Source of the DNA: Sphaerosporella brunnea
Lineage: Eukaryota; Ascomycota; Pezizomycetes; Pezizales; Pyronemataceae
Length of the DNA stretch: 64,000 nucleotides
Assembly: GCA_008704415.1 (NCBI GenBank)
Contig: VXIS01000052.1
Coordinates: 124,001 to 188,000, forward strand
Direction of reading: 5' to 3'
Each line of letters begins with the position of its first letter. Within the stretch, counting starts at the first letter, position 1. The translations under genes were made by a program, and so were the position numbers. The notes below the pieces were generated by a model. That model saw only the letters and a program-made list of their open reading frames with translations, made no database searches and had not been told where the DNA came from. Positions 1 through 11,697 of the stretch are shown here, piece by piece.

Positions 1-132
1 AAGGAATCAGACTCTGTATCTGTGTCTGAAGAATCATCTGGGCCGGCAATGGAGTCCTTGCTAAGGGTTTTCTCGGCGCGAGGTTTAGTAATGGCTTCCT
101 GTCCCAGGAGGCGGACCTGCTCCAGATTCATG
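1..132 (-). CDS. unrecognised ORF, runs off left edge
   Basis: An open frame on the minus strand starts with ATG at 132 (reading Met-Asn-Leu-Glu-Gln-Val-Arg) and stays open to the window edge. The last visible residues are rich in Ser, Asp, Thr and Glu. Forty-four codons are visible and no family is recognised. It could be the 3' continuation of the small ORF at 370-681 through unseen introns, or a chance frame. Low confidence because it is short and cut off. Confidence 0.25.
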
Positions 133-369
133 GGGGGAAATCGGATTGATACACCGCGACAACAGCTAAAGGACGTAGATATGAAGGCATAAAATCCACG
201 GGAGCTAATTCAAGCGGTGCATGACTGAGACCGCATGTCCACAAGGCACTTGATGTTCTTGAAACCTGTAGCAAGTACAAGTACGTTTCCCCAAATCTGC
301 AAGAAAAGTGGCTTTGTCGTAGATCTGAGAGACCTACGCCTGGTTGTTGCTGCTCATTCGCCCGCATAG

Positions 370-681
370 TCACAAGATTTGCCGAGTTGCCGTTCCCAGT
401 GGGCTGTGACGAGATGCTTCTCGCAGGCCAACGTTTTCTGAGCCGATTCCAAATGCGTGAAATGAGAGTTCATTTCCTTGGTCAAGAGTATCGAGAATGG
501 GGGGTTCGCGCACACCAAATCCTGCGACTGCAGCCCAAGCGTGGATTCTCGCCTTGAAGTCCTGCAAAGTGCTGAATAAACCCGCTTCCTCCAGCACTTT
601 GCGTTGGACTGTCATGCTCAGAAGGTTAAAACCCGCTGCATCTGGGCCCACTACATCCAAGCCCTCATACACTGTTGCCAT
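370..681 (-). CDS. small unrecognised ORF (103 aa)
   Basis: An ATG-started frame of 103 codons has a balanced, protein-like composition (an early stretch reads VGPDAAGFNLL, later QDFKARIHAWAAVAGFG). I do not recognise a family. Candidate donor and acceptor sites lie just downstream around 300-350, for example a GTAGGT and a later TTGCAG, so it may be one exon of a longer gene extending toward 1-132. It could equally be a relic. No neighbour suggests a role. Confidence 0.3.
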   Translation of the reverse strand: MATVYEGLDVVGPDAAGFNLLSMTVQRKVLEEAGLFSTLQDFKARIHAWAAVAGFGVREPPILDTLDQGNELSFHAFGIGSENVGLREASRHSPLGTATRQIL

Positions 682-1045
682 CGTAACGGGTAAATTGCCG
701 ACGCGCGGGTAAGGGAAGTAGCAGAAGTAGCGAGATTAGTGAAGGTGCTTGAGTGGGAGGGGTGTCGTTGCAAGGCAATAAGGGTAGTACGTCCGGCGGT
801 TGGAGAGATGGAGTGGAGGAGGTAGTACGCCCAGAGGGAGTGGAGGTTTTACATTCAACGCAGGTTGACGTTCATGGAATGGGTGATCGCTCCCGTTGTG
901 GTATCCTGGACAACTCAAAAATTCGGTGGTATCCTGCACTTTCGCAGGTTTCGGAGTGGTATGCTGGACATATGCCGTTAAAAATAAAAGTTCGGGCAAG
1001 ATAAAAGACTTGGACGCAGAAGAACAAAAGGAACAACGTGATGAA

Positions 1046-1477
1046 ATGAGCCAGATATTTTCTGAACGCGCCTCCAACAAGCGGAAAGCCGATATGCAGA
1101 CAGCAGCCAGCGAAGACCGAGAGCGAACCGACTATATGATGAGCCGCTGGGAAAAAGGACTAGACAAATCCACCACTGCCGTAACCAGTTGCGTCCGAGA
1201 CACCTTTGCACCGATGGTAACAGGGGCCGGTGGGGGAGATACAGTGCGCCGGGAGGAATTTGAGCGTTTTACAGAGGAGCAACGCGAAGTTAATCGTCAA
1301 CTGGTGGATGCGCAGCAGCGCAGCAGCGCAGCGAGCAAATGCAGGAGCGCAATCAAGGTCAGGTTATGGAATCAAATCGCACAATCAACCAGGAAAGGAA
1401 CAGTCGAGCGCTACCAACAGCTCCCGCCTAATTCTCCTCAGGAGTCCGGAGTGGATGGCTCGGCGGAGTCTGGGTAG
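1046..1477 (+). CDS. unrecognised charged ORF
   Basis: The frame is open from about 896, but the first in-frame ATG is at 1046. The product is rich in Glu, Arg, Gln and Lys (for example REEFERFTEEQREVNRQL), suggesting a coiled coil, and carries a Gln-Arg-Ser-Ser-Ala stretch from the CAG-rich run near 1312-1335. Short charged ORFs of this kind are common inside fungal transposons, but nothing here identifies one. A 5' exon may be missing, since a TTTCGCAG acceptor-like site lies near 946. Low confidence. Confidence 0.25.
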   Translation: MSQIFSERASNKRKADMQTAASEDRERTDYMMSRWEKGLDKSTTAVTSCVRDTFAPMVTGAGGGDTVRREEFERFTEEQREVNRQLVDAQQRSSAASKCRSAIKVRLWNQIAQSTRKGTVERYQQLPPNSPQESGVDGSAESG

Positions 1478-4324
1478 CTTCTGGCAAAGAAGTATGTAGC
1501 AGTTGGACTCTTTGGACTACTGGAATGTTATCAGCATCGGGGTAATGTTTTTTGAGGAAATTGGCGGTTCACGTCTTGGATGAATGAGCAGATACTAAGT
1601 ACATACATGTACTTAATGTACCGTTTTATACTTGCTGGGAGGGCACGATGCCTCGATGGTGACGGTATGCTTTATGAAGGTGTTGGTAAAAGCGAGCCGA
1701 TTTGTCGAGTGCTAACCTGGAAGCTTAAGGCGGGGAGGTAAAGCCCCCGAACTCCGCCTCAACAACTACTACATGAGCAAATGCTCGTTTCAAAAGACAA
1801 CGCAACGTTGGCCGGGGGCTTCCATTACAATGTAGCAGTTTTTCAACACATCGAAGAAGTTATCCAGGAGATATCGCGCTCCACTTCCGCTTTTACTTGC
1901 CAACATTTTTTGTACTCGAGTACAGGTAAAAGCCATCCCGAGTGCTGCTCCGTGATGTGAGAATTTTGCATCAACTACAACCACATGCCCCTTCACTTCA
2001 GCCGCAAACTCCACCGTTGAGTGGTGCCCGCAAATCGAAATGGTTACACTCAAACTCCACGGCGTCATTGGTCGCCACAAAGCGGAGAATTTTTTATTTA
2101 GATTGCGGGGTTAGCGGCGGGTGTAGCTACGGCTGAAGGGTTGTACGAGAGAAACTTGTATTACTCTAGCTATGCCTTAGGGTTCAGTACATAGCTCTCC
2201 AATGTCGCTGTGCGAAGATTTTCTACTCAATTGAAAGCGAATATGATTAGCACCGATGGACGCTTGGATATCGTTCAACCACGTGTTGCTCATTACCATA
2301 AATAACCCCGAAGCTTCTTCGACGCTTCTGCATGGCAGCATCTCCGCGCACATCCACCAATGGAGGAGTAACGCTACTTACTCACTCTGTATGACTACCC
2401 CCTCCACCCCCCCCCAAGGCCTAGAATTCGAGTCGACTATCGATAGCTATTCTCGTACATACTGGGAGCGAATGATCGTAGATCCTGTCCTGACACCCAA
2501 GAATGGAACGAACGAATGGAAACGCACTATGCAATCCCAGCGTGAGGCATCGAGAGGTGCCTACCTCCCCATGGGACAGAAGCTGAAGCTGAAACTGTGC
2601 CTACCTACACAGATAAGTCAACTTAGTCAAGTCGCAAGTCCCATTATGCACCAGCCTATGAATAACCTCTGCGTCGATCATGCATCATGGCCACGGGTTA
2701 GTAAGCCACAAAAAAAAAATCATAAAAAGCACGGCTCGCTCTCCCCCGAGCAATCTCCGACCCCCCGGGTTCCCGTCGGTGCGCGCCTCTTTCCGGGCCG
2801 ATCCACCGATTCGGATCTGGCCATGGGAGGGAGACCGTGCGCAGCCCTGTCTCGGGGACGCCGAGTGACCTTTTCTTTTCTTTTTTCTTTTCTTTTTTTT
2901 TTTTTTTTCAAATTTTAAAATTTTCTTGTCTCTGCCTTCGAGGTGTGTGTGTTTGAACTCGGGAACGCGGTGGAATACCCATACGTCATGGAAGGGTCAA
3001 GTAGAGTCTGTATGTATCTTTCATACCCGGACGGCACGTTATGATGCCGACTGACGACTTGACGCTTAGTGAGTCACAACCCTGCAGCTGGCCGCTGCAT
3101 GCATTACTATTCCGAGCAACCACTTTCACCGCCCACTGCACACCCCACTCTGGGGTAGAGTGGGTACTTATGTAACCATGTACGGGGGAAGGGAGGGGGG
3201 GGGAAATCATCTCCTCGATTACTGAGGCACAGTTCATCCGTGCTGGTACCACCTACCAGCAAATTAAACGTGCTTCACCAGAAGCGTAACTAGAGTACAT
3301 ACTCTAAACCCCCCGTTGTTGTTTGCTTGTTTTGCGTGTTTTGCGTGTTTTGCGCTACTTAGTGCTAGGTGCAAAAAAGCTTTTGTATGCAACTAGACCA
3401 GGCTGTAACTTCCATTTCCAAGCATAACCATCACCAAAAAATTCGCCTAATCGAACCCGAACCCGAACCTTCCTTCGCCTTCTGATGCCCCAAGGTTAAA
3501 GCTAGTTCCAGGCAACCGCGCCTATTTTGAGTTCTCACATCCCGCAAGCCAGTCCCAATCCCTTATTTGCTGCAGAGCCATGCCTATCCTGTAACTATAC
3601 ATCATCCCCTTCTGCCCTGTCAAGCCCTGTCTGTCTAATCGGTATGGTACAAAGGATGAGCTAGAGAAAAAAGTAAGAAAAAAAAAAGTGCAACGTTATC
3701 CTGTCCATAAACACCGTGAAATGAAAATATATACCATGAGAAGGAAAAACTCCCCGTGAAACGCCATCCATATCGCTTGAAGTGCTGCAAATAAAAACTT
3801 TAATAAAAAACAAAAACAAAAACGATCGATGATCAACGGCTGCGCAGCAGTTGGAAAAGAAGCTTCACGTCGCCGAGAAAGCCGGAGCGACGACAGCCAT
3901 CTAAGCCGCGCCATTCTATTGGTCCATCGGCGCCTCCGAAGCGAAGGTTACACAATGGTGAGTCGACGTTGAAGAACGCCAGGCCCCGGATAGTTCGACA
4001 GTATAGCGAGAGAGAGATGCGGATGGAAGTGTTTTCGTCCGTTTGAGGTGCGGTTCCGTGTTGTTTCGTCCGTTATTTCTGAACTGAAGGGAAACGAGTG
4101 TTGAGGCTGAACGGCGAGGCGGTTCCATTTCTGGCCATCCGGCGGCAAAGCGAGAGGGGCTAAATGTTGGACAAGGCAACCAGGCATCCACCCTTCCATT
4201 CATCCACACACCCCTCCTGCATGCAGCACCGCTAAGTTCGACAGATGCTTCGGGAGCACTAAAGGAATTCATCTCACTGCAAGGCAGTTGTGTTGATGAT
4301 GTCGCGCATCTGGCTGGCCAACTG
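1478..4324. other. gene-poor stretch
   Basis: No gene is supported here. A minus-strand frame at 1790-2080 lacks an ATG start and is unrecognised. The rest holds a T-rich run near 2889-2908, scattered A-rich tracts near 3667-3686 and 3800-3820, and short repeats such as the tandem TTTTGCGTG copies near 3331-3355. No tRNA or rRNA was seen. Confidence 0.5.
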
Positions 4325-5104
4325 TCACATAGTCGCACAATGCATGTGCATCGCTGAATATTGTATTTTCCTTCCATCCGCCGTCTGCCATTCCTCCACT
4401 TGGTAATCTCGGGGGTCTATTGAGCCGGCGCCGCCATTGCTCAGGTACGGATCCTCTGCCGGTGGTGATGACGACGATCCCGGAAGCGGACCGTAGAACG
4501 CTGATGCTGGCGGATACCCAGAGTAGCCAGTCCACGGCGAATACTCTTCGTAGCAAGTGTATGCGGGTTGTGCCGGTGTTTCGTAATATGATGGTGAATA
4601 TGATGATGGTGAATATGGTGATGGTGAATATTGTGATGGTGAATATGGTGATGGTGAATCTGGTGATGGTGAATATGATGATGGTGAATATGATGGTGAA
4701 TATGATGATGGTGAATATGATGGTGAATATGATGATGGTGAATATGATGGCAATGATGGTAGCGGAGAATACAAATAAAAGTTGACGGCCTCGTCGTACG
4801 TGGGCTGCTCTGACGGTGAAGAGAACGGGTACTGATCGAAGCTATTACTGGGTACGGGGGAGAAAGGTTCTTCCGCGACCAAAATAGTGGGTCCTGAAGA
4901 GCTCGGTGACGGATATCCCACGGACGTGTAAGTCTGTCCTGCTGTTGGCGAGAAAAACGGCGGCGAAGGGGGGATTGAGATGGTATTTAGTTTCGGTGAA
5001 GGGTTCCAGCTTCTCGGTGTTGTTGCAGCCGTTTCTGGGGAGAGGGGGCCTGTCGAAGACCGTGGCGAGTGCTGGGAACGTGGCGAGCTGCAAATCGAAG
5101 ACAT
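4325..5104 (-). CDS. Tyr-Ser-Pro repeat protein
   Basis: A single ATG-started frame of 259 codons. Residues 1-110 are low complexity and rich in Ser, Pro and Thr. Residues about 112-175 are an array of YSPSS, YSPS and YSPSP units, followed by a Gly/Pro/Tyr segment and a more ordinary tail (DPRDYQVEEWQTADGRKIQ). There is no signal peptide or membrane segment. The repeats resemble the YSPTSPS heptads of RNA polymerase II Rpb1, but none of the polymerase body is present, so this is not Rpb1. It may be a phosphorylatable disordered protein or simply a translated minisatellite. The repeat DNA is opened by the ORF without any stop, and flanking non-repeat coding sequence on both sides supports a real gene moderately. 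Function unknown. Confidence 0.45.
   Translation of the reverse strand: MSSICSSPRSQHSPRSSTGPLSPETAATTPRSWNPSPKLNTISIPPSPPFFSPTAGQTYTSVGYPSPSSSGPTILVAEEPFSPVPSNSFDQYPFSSPSEQPTYDEAVNFYLYSPLPSLPSYSPSSYSPSYSPSSYSPSYSPSSYSPSPDSPSPYSPSQYSPSPYSPSSYSPSYYETPAQPAYTCYEEYSPWTGYSGYPPASAFYGPLPGSSSSPPAEDPYLSNGGAGSIDPRDYQVEEWQTADGRKIQYSAMHMHCATM
4585..4752. repeat. GATGGTGAATAT minisatellite
   Basis: Imperfect tandem units of about 9 to 15 bp built from GATGGTGAATAT. Read on the minus strand they encode the Tyr-Ser-Pro array of the surrounding ORF. Read on the plus strand they give an artificial Met-Val-Asn polymer. Unit lengths are multiples of three, which preserves the minus-strand frame. Confidence 0.9.
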
Positions 5105-7628
5105 TGTGATGGATGGAAAAGTGCGTCGTGTTGATCCGTCCGTGGTCGTTTCTTAAATATCTCAGAGGCCGTGATAGATAAATACACACTATCTCCGTCG
5201 GACTTTACTGAAGGATGAGCCAGGCGCGTTGTTGTATGTCGGATTCGGCAGCGCGTCGAGGTAGGGTCTATATAGCAGGAAGAAGGGGCATCACGCCCAC
5301 ACCTGAGTCTTGAGTGCCGAGAGTTAGTTTGCGTTACACCTGCCCGTTGCAAGCTGGTCCCTGGACCGCCAGCCAACATTGCAGACCCAGCTTTGGTACC
5401 CTCCTGCAAACTTAGTTGCAAGCGGAGATATCTACATCATCCCAGTCTCCCTCGCCTCGACGGAGCCAATCCCGATCGCAGGGTCTTAGTATATATGAAC
5501 TGCCGCCGTCGCGTTACTTCATCTCATAGGCGCCTTGCGCCCCAATCTGGAAATGGACGTGAATGTGCCTTGCAATTTTCCAACTAGGCGCGCAGAGTTG
5601 ATTGACGTTTTTCCGCCCACCCACCCAAAGGTTGAGCACCACTTCTCAGCCACCATACTGCTCACAGTAACCAGTCCTGTATATCCTCGAGCTCACCCAT
5701 TAGTGAAAATTTATATGCGTACCGTGGAACGGGTAGCAAGAGCTACCTAGGTCGGTATGGTCGCATATCCCGTTTTCAAATCTAGCATTCCCCTTTGGGC
5801 CGCCAGAAAAACTCTATCGCCCAGGGCTTCAGTTGAAAGATTGTTTCCTCTCCGGTGCAGCTACACAGTGGCTCATCTGCGTAGCTAGCTGCATGGAGGA
5901 GCACCAAGCCCGCGAGAATAGCGAGTTTTTTTTTTTTTTTTTTTTTCACATCAAACCTTTTGTCCACGTAACGGTTCACTATATACTGACTGCCGAAAGA
6001 AAGGAATGCTGAGCGACGTTACACGCCGTAGACGAGTTGGGTACGAGTGAGATTCACTGAATGCCGCCAAGGTGTTGCGGAGGATCATCCTGCTTCATCG
6101 TCACAGCCTTCGAGGTTTGCGGCCCTGCAGTGTTGATAATTATAGATTGTTTGTAGCTACAGCCTTGCAAGCACACTTTCTGTGCTGCGCTCTACTGGGC
6201 TGAAGAGCCTAAGATATCTAGTGAGAAGCTTTATCGGGGGTGGTGACCTTCGAGCCCCCCCACACTGCCGATGGTAGGCGATGGTTTGAGGTTTTGGCTG
6301 CTCCTTGCGATTTCACAGCAAAAACCATACCCTGCTCGAGCCTGAAGTGCCCCATGGTAGCTTTTACTCAGTGTTGCTGTAGCTATTAGCAAGTGTCGGA
6401 GGGAACTGACCGATTGAGGAAGTCTCCGCCGGTGCTAGACAGCCAAGTATGCGACCAGCTACTCAACAACTGTAGGCAACCAGTTTCTGGAACACTTTAA
6501 TCGCTTTTTGGGTAGCCAATCAAAGAGTGAAATACTCCTTACAAGACCTGTTGTGAGTCGTGTGTGTCTCCATCCACGCTTTCGTTGGTCCATGGTTTAA
6601 TGAGCTAATCGAATTATCTCAGCATGTCGCCGTCGCGACCTCTCCATAGGTACAAAGATTAATTCGATCAGACTATCTGCCTTGGGGTTTTTAACACTGG
6701 ATTGGATTATAACCTGGCCTCTCTAGTACAGAGTTCTGACTGGCTTCACCTCTTTTAGGACCGCATGGCCACCCACTACTTTCGCAAGCAGTTCAAGGAG
6801 GCTTACCCACTAAACGGTGATGTTTTTGTTTTCCGCAAGTGCTATTTCTGGATAATAGCTAGTCATACGGAAGCTTTTGAGTTTCGGCGCAGCTGTTCCT
6901 GCTTTTCCACGCACATGCAAGCTTGAAAGTACGCCTCGTGGCCTTGATTAAACTTTGGGGTTTAGATTCCAACTGGATATGCATTCACTACCATCGTATG
7001 TATGCCTTGCCCAAAAAACCGTCGGCCATGATGATCAATCAAGAGTTGCGGAGGGGCTCTGATATCGACATACAAATACTCCATGGCTTTCTAAGCTTCA
7101 CTCAGCCACATTCACACTAGATGTCCAGTGCTATGGATATTCACGTAACTTCCCTCCTCATTAGCAATACGCACCTTCGTTTGGTCCATCACCGAGCCGA
7201 GGGCCTTTCGAAAAGAATACCGCTGTCCCAAGCCGTGCCCGAGTGATGACTTGTGATTGACCGTATCCATGTACCATCCCTGCGTCGTCTTGCTACGGGA
7301 GTGGCTGATGACCTGCAGATTTTACAGGGCTGCCTGAACCATGTGCGGGGTTGTCTGATAACACAAAGGTTCAAGACTGCTCCGCCTCAGTCATTCCGCG
7401 TTCTTCGTTGTCTGGTCCACCAGCCGTGAACGAACAATCTAGACAAGTGCCGCTCGCTCGCTATCCGAAACAGCTATGCTAGGTCTCCAGTTTCCCACAG
7501 ACCACACCAAAATCCAGCTCGACATTGTGGGGTTGTTAGCGATCGTGGGCACGGACTTCCCCTTTCCCTGAGCCGACTCTCTGCAAGGCGCTGAACTGAC
7601 TTTCTGCACTTTTGCAGGCGAATCCGCC
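5105..7628. other. no gene recognised
   Basis: Only short frames with no family resemblance occur. A T-tract lies at about 5926-5946. A CTATATAG palindrome lies near 5269 upstream of the Tyr-Ser-Pro ORF, but at about 165 bp from its ATG its role as a TATA box is uncertain. A TTTTGCAG site at 7611-7618, just before the next ATG, could end an intron in the 5' leader of the downstream gene. Confidence 0.5.
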
Positions 7629-8787
7629 ATGGCAGACCACGTCCAGCCGGCCACAAACTCTCGTGCCAGTCTTATTCCGCGCCTAGTCCCCGCGCCGCAG
7701 TCGTTCCTGCGAACCGACCGTCCTTGGAAACTCCCCCCAAATACCACAGCCCGCGTGGTGGGAATCCACTCGGGAAACTACTCCAGTGACTTGAATTATT
7801 TCCCGAATATATTACACGGCATCGATGAACTCCCACGGTTCACGGTGAGAACAATCTCAATCACGCGGCCGCAAATGCCCGGCAACGAAGCGGGCGCTGT
7901 TGCTCCTGTTAGAAATATCACTGTGCGCCGGTTCGGTCCGATGAATGTGTTGACGATAGTGGGCATGCTCTTCTTTATAGGCCTGCTCACTGCAGCCATC
8001 GTTCTCCACGACGGGATGGCTCTAATAGCCCTCGTCCTCCTTGCCTTGACCTCGAGCATTGTTTCCTTGGGTTCGCTGTGGAGTGTGGATCTTCCGCGGC
8101 GCAAGTCGCAACGCATCCAGATTCCTAATGGCGATGTCGTTGTCATCGGACACCAGGGGTCGTTCCTGGTGGTTCGGTGCGGCGAAGACATCGCCCGTGA
8201 GCTTTATTTTGCTCGGGAGCGATGTAAATATGTCGTCGGGGATCGCCTCTTCCAAGTCATCGCCGCAACCGGAACATTCATGTTTATGGCCTCGGTAGTG
8301 TTTTTGGCCAACGGCTCATGGAATCTCCAGGCCAGCATCGGGCTTTCATATATCATACTGAACGGGCTTTATTGGATGGCGGGACTGTTGCCGGCCAGGC
8401 TGCAGTGGGATTTGAGTGGGTATGAAGTGAAAGAGGAAAAGTTTGAAAAGGCGGGGGATTATACAGCGACGTTAATGAATGCGATCAGGATTACGAGGGC
8501 GGTGAAGTGGCTGAGGATTTCTGCGGCGGTGCCGGAGACTGACAAGTGGGACAAATGGCTGGGAGAGGCCCTTGATAGAGTCCACGACAAAGGATGGGAT
8601 GGCCACAAGATTTTGACTGAAGTTCTGAGCGACGCACCGAGCCCTCCTCCAGTAAGCGTTGCCTACCGAAGGTTGCAATGTCCTTGATATTGACATTGTG
8701 AATGTGTAGAATGTCCCTTCACAAGCAGCTCTTCGGCATTCTCGTTTTGGCCGAGGATCCCACCCGGAAGATATCGATGACGATTGA
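7629..8787 (+). CDS. conserved-type fungal integral membrane protein
   Basis: Proposed exons are 7629-8651 and 8710-8787, joined across a 58-nt intron (donor GTAAGC, branch-like TTGAC, acceptor TGTAG), giving 366 aa ending in SRFGRGSHPEDIDDD. Without splicing the frame stops at 8687. The soluble N-terminus (about 1-100) is followed by hydrophobic segments near 105-126, 129-151, 206-228 and 234-255, so four membrane spans are likely, with a cytosolic-looking helical C-terminus. There is no signal peptide. It resembles unnamed membrane proteins found widely in filamentous ascomycetes, with no function I can name. The ATG at 7629 is the first in frame and sits in a good context (GCCATGG). Confidence 0.75.
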
Positions 8788-8900
8788 GCGACGGAATTAG
8801 GGGGTATAGGCGATTTCTGAAAAATCAGATGATGGAAGGAATGGTCTCTTATATTTTGTCTCCATATATTGCTTGTAGTGGAGATCTTCGCGATTAATCA

Positions 8901-9990
8901 TTACACGCCGCTTCGACCGGCTCTCTTGTTTCTGGGCTCGGGCTGTGGACTCCAAGTTTCAAAGTGCTCTGTTCTTGATGGCAATATTGAGGCGATTATC
9001 TCCTTACTTCCTCGCAGACAAACTGCTTGCAAGGCTGAGCGAAGGTTCTCCATCCCGGGCTTGGCGGCAAAGATATGGTTGTGAAAGCGTATCTTGGCGT
9101 GGAGCGGTTCGTATCGTAGAAAATTAAATAGCGTTGAAATGTCGTTCAAATCGTTTTGAAGGGGAGTCGCAGTAACAGCCCAGCGGCATTCGGCCATAAA
9201 GGCACATATAGCTTGCGAACGGTGAGTTTTCGCGGTTCGAATTTCGTGGGCTTCGTCAAGTGCTATCCGATAAAAATTAATGGCATGTAGAGGATCCGTT
9301 TGGTCTTCCATCCCTGTGCCGCAGTAGAGAACGTGGTGGTGACGATATCGTGTCTGCCCATTTGGGTAGGCAGTGTAACCCTTCCTTTGCCGTGGTAAAT
9401 GAGATACCTTAATTCATTTGGTTCAACATGCCTACTGGACTTGTCAGCGTCTGGTTGTTGAGAGGGATTTCATGAATTAAGTACGTTGCAATTTGCTCTT
9501 TCCAATTGCCCAGCGTTGCATAACCATCAGGTCTTGGGGATTCAGCATCTCTCTAAGGGGCGAAAACGCACTTGAAACTGGTGCTACTATGAGAGTAGCA
9601 ACTGAATGCACTGTGGAGTCATGAGTTGGAGTAATGTAGCCGTTGCTTGCTCTCGCGTGATCTAAGGTCGACGTGATCAAGGAAAGAATCATCAATGTCT
9701 TTCCAAGACCTATATGATTCGCAAGTAGTCCTCCTTTCGTATTGCTGTCCGCCACTCAAGGTTGTGAGTCAATGCCTCGAGCTGAAATATGGGAAGGCAT
9801 GCCGACAATGTACGCCCGCCAACTGTGGCACCGGATGTGTCAATGACCGAGAGCCCTCGTTCTCGTTGCTGGAGGAAATGGACCGTGATCGAGCACCTCG
9901 AAAGTTTGCCTGGCGAACTTCAGAAGCTTTATTTACCAGACCATCCTCCAAGATGAACAACTGGTATCCCACGTGTATGAGCAGTAAATC
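8901..9990 (-). pseudogene. decayed SNF2-family (Rad5/HLTF-like) helicase
   Basis: Three segments in different minus-strand frames match the SNF2 ATPase core in order. Around 9955-9760 there is a helix-rich lead-in. At 9755-9660 lies motif I, GGLLANHIGLGKT, where functional members have the acidic DE or DD before the Gly-Leu-Gly-Lys-Thr. At about 9290-9180 lie the LDEAHEIR box and motif III (AVTATPLQN), followed near 8970 by PSRTEHFE, typical of the Rad5/HLTF-like branch. A TGA stops the motif I frame immediately upstream, another frameshift separates motif I from the DEAH box, and the C-terminal helicase lobe is absent. It cannot make a working translocase. It lies tail to tail with the membrane protein gene and next to a NACHT relic. 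Confidence 0.8.
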
Positions 9991-10079
9991 GATAGTTAGT
10001 CCTCATCGCATAACCATCCCGATGTGCATGCAAGGAGATCCTGAATTTTTTTTGCTTGAATCATGCGCCCCCTAGCGGA

Positions 10080-10265
10080 CCGAGCAAAGCATTCATGGTT
10101 ATTGACGGACTCGATGAGCTCCCAGAAGCCGAAAGCGCCATTTTCATGCCGGATTCTTGGCGAAAAACCGCATGAAGCCTCGCTCCGAATTTCCATCGCC
10201 AGCCAAGACCTGCCGGACATTCGAAAAGCCCTTGCAAGGGAAAGCATTCGTGTCCAGGTCCGGGG
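10080..10265 (+). pseudogene. fragment of a NACHT-type NTPase (NLR-like) gene
   Basis: A plus-strand frame near 10089-10145 reads AFMVIDGLDELPEAES, which matches the NACHT Walker B region (hydrophobic run, then D-x-L-D-E). A second frame from about 10175 to 10245 reads RISIASQDLPDIRKALARES, the expected following segment (I-S-S-R/Q-D-x-P-D-I-R). The two are out of frame with each other and the P-loop and sensor regions are missing, so this is a relic. In fungi, NACHT proteins are linked to non-self recognition. Assignment rests on two short motifs. Confidence 0.5.
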
Positions 10266-11697
10266 GGTTCGGCATGGCGACTTCGAAATGAGGATGCGGT
10301 CGATGGTGGCTTTGCGGTTGGGGGTGCAGTTTGCGGGAGTGCAGTTTGCAGAGTTGCATTGCTGTGCATGCAAACAGCACAAACATCCAAACAGTGTCGT
10401 GCCGCGCTGAGCGTCTCCAGCTCCTTCACCGTGGCTGGCCGCGGCTGTACAGCAGCTGCATCACGGCCCGGGGGGGGGGGGGTTGCGTCCTTTTTTTGTT
10501 TTAATCATAATGTATTTGGCCGCTTGCGGCCATGACATGTGGCTATATATAAAGTCCACCCTTGGACCTCAGGTGTCCACAGACGGGCGTGACTTGAAAT
10601 TGACAAAGGAAATCGAATCGGTGAAAAGAGTGAATCGAAACCCCAAGACCTCCTCCAACCCTCCAGTGAAAGTAATCCCTATATCGACTTGACGTGCTGC
10701 TTCCCTTTCGCTCGCAGGCTTCGCACGATATAGTTCCGTTCCGTCTCGATGGGAAAGCTCACTGCAAGTGCTAACTGGCGTTAAACGTTCATTCCGACGA
10801 GTAGCCGTGAGGACTATCGGCTGAGGTTAATACTGAGTGGTAGCCAGGCGAATCGCGGGCGCAAATGAGTTGTTGAATCGAAACCGTACATTCTACCTCG
10901 CCTGGTAGAGCGGACACACACACACCACAAAAACATCGTGAAGCCAAAGTGTGCGGGGTTTTCGGTGTGCCAACGCACAGGCTTCGCATTTCCGGGCGGT
11001 TGGTGTGGTTGTCGAAGGTGTGTGTGGGGGTTGCGTCCTTGTTTCCGCTACCGCCCCCCGGCCTGAGCTGACAACGCTTCCCTTGAAACAGCTCGAGCAA
11101 GGAACGGGTCTTGACTGCGAAGCAAATCCCACTGCCCGTGACCACCGCCCCCAAGCTCCCGGCGCAAACCGGCCCGTCAGAGTTCCGGGAGCTGCCGAGA
11201 AGGAAAAAACAACACCGCTTGATGGACCGTCAGTCGGTCAACGCTGCCTTGATTTTATTTTTTTGTTGTGTTGTTTCCAGACGGAAAGTTTCCGGACTAC
11301 CGCACAAACTCGCAAACTCGCAAACGAGAGCGAAAAAGAGTGAGTGGTACGAACCGGTGTGCAGGCCAACCTCTACTATTCTTCACCCACACCTGACGCC
11401 TTTTCCTGCTACTTTCCGGTTTCCAGAAAGGATAGCAAACATACACCTCCGCCAACTCGCTTGGAGCCGCCTACAGACTAACTTGTACCAAGTATGTATT
11501 TTCACACTCAACTCACTCGACGAGTGATCGATCGATCGATCGAGTGATCGCCTATGACGAAAAGCGGCAGCGCGTGGTACGAACGGTTATTTTTTTTTTC
11601 CTTGAAAAACAGGAGAGTCGTCAATCATACGTGTAACTGGTACCCAGTGTCCTGCCTCTTCCGCAGAAGAGCAAGTCGCCGCAAACAAAAACTCCGC
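10266..11697. other. no gene; transposon-end-like sequence
   Basis: No gene is supported. From 11297 the sequence TACCGCACAAACTCGC resembles the outer ends of the TA-flanked MITE family seen later in the window, and the stretch near 11382-11430 (TTCACCCACACCTGACGCC) recurs with few changes near 30731. A GATC-rich tandem (ATCGATCG units) sits at 11524-11545 and a short G-run at 10471-10482. Confidence 0.5.

Noticed and set aside
896..1045. 5' extension of the charged ORF before ATG 1046
   Set aside because: There is no ATG in frame; the open frame begins at a TTG.
2256..2918. 220-codon plus-strand ORF
   Set aside because: It has no recognisable domain and ends in a Phe run translated from a T-tract.
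4420..4785. Plus-strand ORF with long Met-Val-Asn polymer
   Set aside because: It is the antisense reading of the minisatellite; the minus-strand frame has non-repeat coding sequence on both sides.
6610..6850. Possible spliced exons (MSPSRPLH and RMATHYFRKQFKEAY)
   Set aside because: Donor and acceptor signals exist, but the pieces match no family and do not extend into longer frames.
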